Source of the DNA: Astropecten irregularis
Taxonomy: Eukaryota; Echinodermata; Asteroidea; Paxillosida; Astropectinidae
Assembly: GCA_963971285.1 (NCBI GenBank)
Contig: OZ020256.1
Span: 6,078,501 to 6,142,500, forward strand
DNA length: 64,000 nucleotides
Reading direction: 5' to 3'
Positions 58,681 to 64,000 of this stretch are shown here, piece by piece. How positions within the stretch are numbered: the stretch's first letter is position 1; the number at the start of each line of letters is the position of its first letter. The notes under the pieces are model-generated. The model was given only the letters and a program-made list of their open reading frames with translations, was not told the origin of the DNA and did no database searches. The position numbers were made by a program, and so were the translations under genes.

Positions 58681-58825
58681 GGCGGGTACCAGCTAACCAG
58701 CGTGGAATAATCTCCAGGAATTTCCATACATGTACATGTATATTATACAGAAAAATTAATTACACAGTACATGTAGTTCGTTTGTCTGTTTTTTTGTTTT
58801 TTTTACATCTGAAATGCTGATACAA

Positions 58826-58851
58826 ATAAATAAATAAATAAATAAATAAAG
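58826..58851 (+). repeat. (AAAT)n microsatellite
   Basis: Run of AAATAAATAAAT, six to seven units. Confidence 0.9.
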
Positions 58852-59390
58852 GCCCAGGGCCGCGGGAAACCCTCAAAATAAGAGAGAAAGTGATGCATGA
58901 TGGTATGTGGCATGTTCATATTGCACGGTTTCGCACCAACATTGAATGTGTACTAACGCTAAAGTGTTTGGGTTCTGCACTCCATTTCCGTTACAAATGA
59001 CTCGACAACGAATAGATCTTCATGTTGAATACTAACAATTCTCCAGGAAAACTTCCAGAGACATTATGGAAGGCAAGCAAAGTGGCCAGTGTGTGGGACT
59101 TCGGTGTAAAGACCAAAATTTACGGCGGTTTTGAAACTCGAATTACACCAAACCCTCGACACTGGGCCGCCATATTTTAAGTTCAACAGGGGAAGAGTTG
59201 ACCTTATTTTACATCATTTACAAGAAAATGCTCAATATTCATCAGGAATTTACATAAAAAGGCGTAAATAAATCATGCTAATTAAGCAGTGGACAAAGAT
59301 AACCACAAGAGGGCGCGCTTCATCAATGAACGCCCACTGTAACGCCCACGCACAGCCAGCTAACTAGATTTCGCCACGGAAACAGCGGTG

Positions 59391-59542
59391 AAGCCTTATC
59401 GCAAATACCGCCTGGTTGATTTTGGTCAATAGTCGAAAGGCACTGTGGGAAGGGAAAGGGACAAAATATGCCCCTTTTTCCTTCCCATGGTGCCTTTCCA
59501 CCATTGTCCAAAATCAACCAGGCGGTATTTGCGATAAGGCTT
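59391..59542. repeat. Foldback element, AAGCCTTATCGCAAATACCG ends
   Basis: AAGCCTTATCGCAAATACCG and CGGTATTTGCGATAAGGCTT, continuing into CCTGGTTGATTTTGG and CCAAAATCAACCAGG; GAAAGGCAC and GTGCCTTTC inner arms. Confidence 0.9.
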
Positions 59543-60146
59543 ATAGGGTTAACTTAAATGTGTTGTACACAGAAAAAGTGTAGTCTTTGTACTTGTCCCT
59601 AAATGACAAGGTCACAGACATGACAGATCGGCTTGAAAATCGCTCAATTTTTTCTCTGATTGTCAGGAATAAAATGCAGCTGATTTATTTGTACTCATGA
59701 TCATTCCGTTTGATGAAAACCCAGACGATCCCAATCAGACTGTGGCCATTTTGTGTTGTTCTGCTCCACACATTTTTGCCGGCTGTGTGTGTGGCGCATG
59801 CGCACAGTCACGCGGCCGGCAACAATTTTGGGGGTTGATGGTCGGTCTAGCGGGAACAATTTGAAAAAATTGTACTTCACAGTACTTGCGTTGAAAATTT
59901 CCCCAAATGACAACAAAGACATCACAAATGAGCTTTAAAATCAATCCATCTCTTCTATGAAAGTCAGGGATGAAATGCAGCTGATTTATTTGTACTCATG
60001 ATCATTCCGTTTGATGAAAATGGATGTTTTAGACGAAATCCCATTTTTGTTCAAGATTGTTGAATTTTTAATGCAGGGTGCTTAGTGAATAGGGTAGCTC
60101 TACGTCCTTTATGAAGTCCTGAACTAAAATCTCTTCAGTCTTTTAA

Positions 60147-60560
60147 AGGTCTATTGTAATCAAAATTGGGAAGATGTGAAAGTGCTTTAATAAAATTATT
60201 GTTTATTATTTATTAATATTTTAATGACTATATAAATTAAAAATATTTAGGCCTATGTATTAGTGCTTAATTTTGACCAAATCTTTACAAAATCAGTACA
60301 TGTATGCCCCCGCCCCCCCCAAAAAAATCCCCCCTTGGAACCAATCCACGCAACAATAGCGTGCGATGTCACCTACAGAACTATAATAAATAGGCTCACA
60401 CCACAGCATACTGCATGGCATTTTGCATGTGACATAAGCAAGGTTTTTTGTCGCGAAAAGTGGGGTGCTAAATTATGGGTCTAAAATCATTCTTATTTCT
60501 ATATACAATATTTTTTAAAACAAACAATGATAGACAGGTTGCGTTTATAATTGTTTTGTT
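60147..60560. repeat. Truncated TTAA element related to 11078
   Basis: TTAA at 60143-60146, then AGGTCTATTGTAATCAAA. Shares CCCCTTGGAACC, GCAAGGTTTTTTGTCGCGAA and AACAATGATAGACA with 11078-11515. The right end is replaced by the satellite array. Confidence 0.83.
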
Positions 60561-60567
60561 ACATATA

Positions 60568-61530
60568 ACCTGTATCCTTCTAAATCCTCCTGCTGTGCAC
60601 TATAAAATGCTCATAGTACCTGAATCCTTCTAAATCCTTCTACTTTTCAGTACATATGCCTAATGCCCTGAATCCTTCTAAATCCTTAGTCTACATGCAA
60701 GGAACTGCTTGTGAGTGTTCAGGGCTGTTCTCTTGGGATCCTTCTCAATCCTTATATGTCAACTACTACATGCAACCTCAATCCTTCTCAATCCTTATAT
60801 GTCAACTACTACATGCAACCTCGATCCTTCTAGTTCCTTATATGTCTGCTACTACATGCAACCTCAATCCTTCTCAATCCTTATATGTCAACTACTACAT
60901 GCAACCTCAATCCTTCTCAATCCTTATATGTCAACTACTACATGCAACCTCGATCCTTCTAGATCCTTATATGTCTGCTACTACATGCAACCTCAATCCT
61001 TCTCAATCCTTATATGTCAACTACTACATGCAACCTCAATCCTTCTAGATCATTATATGTCTGCTACAGCATGGTAACCTCAATCCTTCTAGATCCCTCT
61101 ACAGTAAAACCCCATATGCCCTGGATCCTTCTAGATCCTTCTACAATGCAATGTCAAAATAACCTGGATCCTTCTAAATCCTCCTGCTGTGCACTATAAA
61201 ATGCTCATAGTACCTGAATCCTTCCAAATCCTTCTACTTTTCAGTACATATGCCTTATGCCCTGAATCCTTCTAAATCCTTCTATATGCAAGGAACTGCT
61301 TGTGAGTGTTCTGGGCTGTTCTCTTGGGATCCTTCTCAATCCTTATATGTCAACTACTACATGCAACCTCAATCCTTCTAGATCATTATATGTCTGCTAC
61401 AGCATGGTAACCTCAATCCTTCTAGATCCCAAGTGTACAGTAAAACCCCATACATGCCCTGGATCCTTCTAGATCCTTCTACAATGCAATGTCAAACTAA
61501 CCTGGATCCTTCTAAATCCTCCTTTACTAG
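60568..61530 (+). repeat. Satellite array of ATCCTTCTxxATCCTT units with higher-order structure
   Basis: Basic unit of 43 bp (CTACTACATGCAACCTCAAT, CCTTCTCAATCCTTATATG) repeated about seven times from 60740 to 61075, in a pattern of TCAA/TCTG variants. The whole block from AACCTGTATCC (60566) restarts at 61159 (offset about 593), and again briefly at 61499. Open in all three frames because of composition; not a gene. Confidence 0.93.
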
Positions 61531-61903
61531 AGAATGATATGGAAGGATTTGGGAGGGTTAGGGGTGTGGATTCTAATAAATCCTGATTGCACTATAAATA
61601 TAACACCCACTTAAACAGAACAGATTGCAGAGAATGTCTACAGTCTGTATATAACTTATAAGTAAGCAGTCAGTGTTTAATTTGCATAAATCAAAAATTC
61701 AATCCACCATTCCCCAAGGTATTGACGAGCAGATGGCCTGTTCATAGTTAAGACATACATGCATTATGTACATTCTATGAGAGCAATATTAGACTCAATG
61801 GAATGGAGCCTGTCACACCAGATTGTTAAGCCTACATGTAGCCTGTAGGCCTACTGTAGATGTACCATTTACTTTCATTGTGAATGCATCATGTTTATAT
61901 TTG

Positions 61904-62420
61904 GGCGATTGTGGGTTAACGGGATCCCAAAATACATTGATTTTTTTGGCTCTGAACTAACTTCTACTCCTCAAAAATTATACTTTTGACTTTCAGCAAA
62001 TGTTCCTTGGTTCTTAAAAGCCTACATTGAAGAAATTTGTTAAACATTTCAGGGTTAAAATTCAATTTTCTTACGGACTTCTTGTAAACTTTAAAACAGA
62101 CCGTCTGATCGCGTGAGGCCATTTTGTCTGGTCTGGTTAGTCTAGTGCCCAGACCCAACAGACCAAGAGTCCTCAAAATGTCAGAGTGGAAACCAGACTA
62201 TTCTCGTCTGCGGCCGTCCGTGCGGCGGTGAAATGTTACAATCTTGGTTACCGTTTTTACCCCATAATTTCCCTCAAAAATCAAAGCCCTGCCCTCTTTC
62301 CAAAAATTTAAGCTTGGTAATATAGAGGAGGAGACCAACAAAGTATATGTAGGTAAGTTACTTTTCAAATAGTAGTTTCCTTTCCTTTATAGTTTTAGGA
62401 CCCGTTAACCCACAATCCCC
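61904..62420. mobile_element. Inverted-repeat transposon with 8-bp target duplication TATATTTG
   Basis: Ends GGCGATTGTGGGTTAACGGG and CCCGTTAACCCACAATCCCC; TATATTTG at 61896-61903 and 62421-62428. 517 bp, no transposase. Its interior (61958-62165) is homologous to that of 4340-5221 although the ends differ. Confidence 0.92.
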
Positions 62421-62683
62421 TATATTTGTTTAAAATTAATAATTAGATTGTTAGTGTCATTAATTTAGAAAAGGGGGATGATAAAAAGATAATTGTTTGA
62501 AATGTGAAGTTTCACAGTTTTGAAGCTCAAATTATGTGATTGAAATGTAAAAAAACACACGCCACACATTCGAAGAGGTGTCTGGATATCAATTAGGTTC
62601 GCTTTTGAAGAACTCAAAATGAAATATTTTACAAATAAGGCATGGCAGACATGAAATATAAAATGTTTGTAATATAGTGTTAA

Positions 62684-63043
62684 AGGTAGTATCATACTAC
62701 TTTGGTAAGACACCAAAACAGAAATTTTCACAGATTTACCTTTAACTTTCAGGGTATGAAGATGGTGCTGGTAGAAACCTACCGTTAAAACGTTTCCGTC
62801 TGAAATGGTGTATTTATCCAGAAATTAGTAAAACAACGGCCGAAAATCTTTTTGATCTTTTAAAAGATCAAAAATAAAAGAGAAAAGACTTAAGAAATCC
62901 TGTGGCCGTTTTTCACAATTTTCTCAAAAAGTGGGCACCGTATGGGACTGAAATTTTCACAGATGACTGTGACTGTATCCTTCTTGATATTTTTGCCCAT
63001 GAATCTGTATTTCTTTGACAAAAACCAAAGTATGATACTACCT
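62684..63043 (+). mobile_element. TTAA-family element, copy 11, closest to the apparent consensus
   Basis: TTAA at 62680-62683, TTAG at 63044-63047; ends AGGTAGTATCATACTACTTT and CAAAGTATGATACTACCT. Central GATCTTTTAAAAGATC palindrome and GTGGCCGTTTTTCAC block. Confidence 0.9.
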
Positions 63044-63047
63044 TTAG

Positions 63048-64000
63048 GCCCCCTAATCTTGCTAATATAAGCAGTTTTGTAACATCAACGTGTAGGTTCA
63101 AACTGGTTGACCTTTTCCACAAATCCAGTTTCCACTCCCTTCCCCCAAAACAACACAACAAAGAGTTTTAGGAAAAATCACTCAACAGTGGCTGTGACTA
63201 TGAAGTGAAGTGATCCTTACAAAATGAATGCTGAGCATGCATGGCACATCGTGTACTGACAACTGTATTCATAAAAAAACACAAATGTTCAGATTTTGTG
63301 CCTGCATAAATTCACTATTGAATACAAAATATTGATTAAATTTATATGAATCATAATATCCTGTATTGACTGAATTCATCAAAACAAAAACTGCCATCTG
63401 GCATCGCCATAAAGGGTATCAAGGCTGACACAACAGAATTTGCATATTATTGATAAAATCTGCTTAAGATTGGATTAGGGTCACAAACCACATGTAGATC
63501 TCCACTAGACAGTGTTTAGAATAAGAATTGAAATGTAATTTATATCCATGCATACATGTAACATGTGAACATGTGTGCTTGCAAATGACAAACTCATGTT
63601 TTATTTGTCAAAGTAATTTACATGTATGTCTGGTGAAAAAGTATGGCTATAGGTACACAAAAGAATAACATCAATTATATTGCATGGAATAATACATGTG
63701 CACATGCATGCAGACACACAATAGAATAAAATTAACTAGTTGTTTTGCGGTGTGTTGAATTCATTTTAATTCTTTTTGAATTATTAATTTGATAAATCTA
63801 CAATCAACTAACACAGGCCTCAAATTACAGCATTTTTAGGGCAAGGCCGTTTTGCCTTGGATGATGAAAATTCTAAAGGGACAACAAGGCAAAATCAAAA
63901 GGCACTACATGTAAGGGCAAATAGGACAACTTGAAGAAAAGGGCACAAAGGCCAGTCGTTGATGTTTGACTTGTTTCTGATAAGTGTTTATACCAACAAG
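63048..64000. other. Right end of the window, nothing recognised
   Basis: AT-rich sequence without a supported gene or clear repeat. TACATGTA words occur around 63550-63720. Confidence 0.6.

Noticed and set aside
56642-58710. Matching frames on opposite strands (about 100 codons each) that look like a duplicated gene
   Set aside because: They are the two inverted arms of one transposon; no known protein domain recognised.
60656-61077. Two overlapping + strand frames of 120-130 codons
   Set aside because: They lie in a 43-bp satellite that is open in all three frames; the repeated residue patterns mirror each other.

Overview
This is a eukaryotic, AT-rich genomic window that holds one recognisable protein-coding gene on the + strand and a dense set of non-coding mobile elements. 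The codon use, large introns, abundant TACATGTA and AGGCCTA words and many short inverted-repeat elements resemble a marine invertebrate deuterostome, most likely an echinoderm. That assignment is an inference from style, not from a diagnostic marker.

The gene is a P4-type ATPase (phospholipid flippase) of the ATP8A1/ATP8A2 class. I could follow it through 33 constitutive coding exons between 8233 and 48399, all joining in compatible phase, to 1145 residues plus the N-terminal start. All hallmarks are present: the QQ pair at the end of M1, DGET in the actuator domain, PISL in M4, DKTGT phosphorylation loop, KGA in the nucleotide-binding domain, TGDKQET, GDGANDV, ten membrane segments and the C-terminal GYAFSQ autoinhibitory motif. 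The very first coding exon is uncertain; a 10-base candidate with a perfect donor lies at 3493-3502. The M2-encoding exon exists twice (15088-15186 and 17806-17904), with equal length and phase, which strongly suggests mutually exclusive splicing. One intron uses a GC donor (33697). A short alternative last exon at 44898 would delete the autoinhibitory tail.

Layout: 1-8232 is upstream or first-intron sequence with TACATG-rich stretches, a hAT-type element (4340-5221) and a perfect 36-bp stem-loop. 8233-48399 is the gene, whose introns hold families of short inverted-repeat elements (TTAA-flanked, GCGGAGCGCTATT, GGGGTCGATTTCAC, CTAGCAGGATC, AATTCTCTGGCTGC types), tRNA-derived SINEs, a 22-bp minisatellite (18105-18729) and a second hAT-type element whose empty target site survives in a local duplicate. 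48400 to about 50400 is the probable 3' UTR. 50400-64000 has no recognised gene. It carries several TSD-bounded foldback elements (55910-56458, 56666-58680, 61904-62420), a higher-order satellite array (60568-61530) and more TTAA elements.

No prokaryotic-type system, CRISPR array, rRNA, or intact transposase or virus gene was seen. The open reading frames of 60-130 codons outside the listed exons look like chance frames or frames within repeats.
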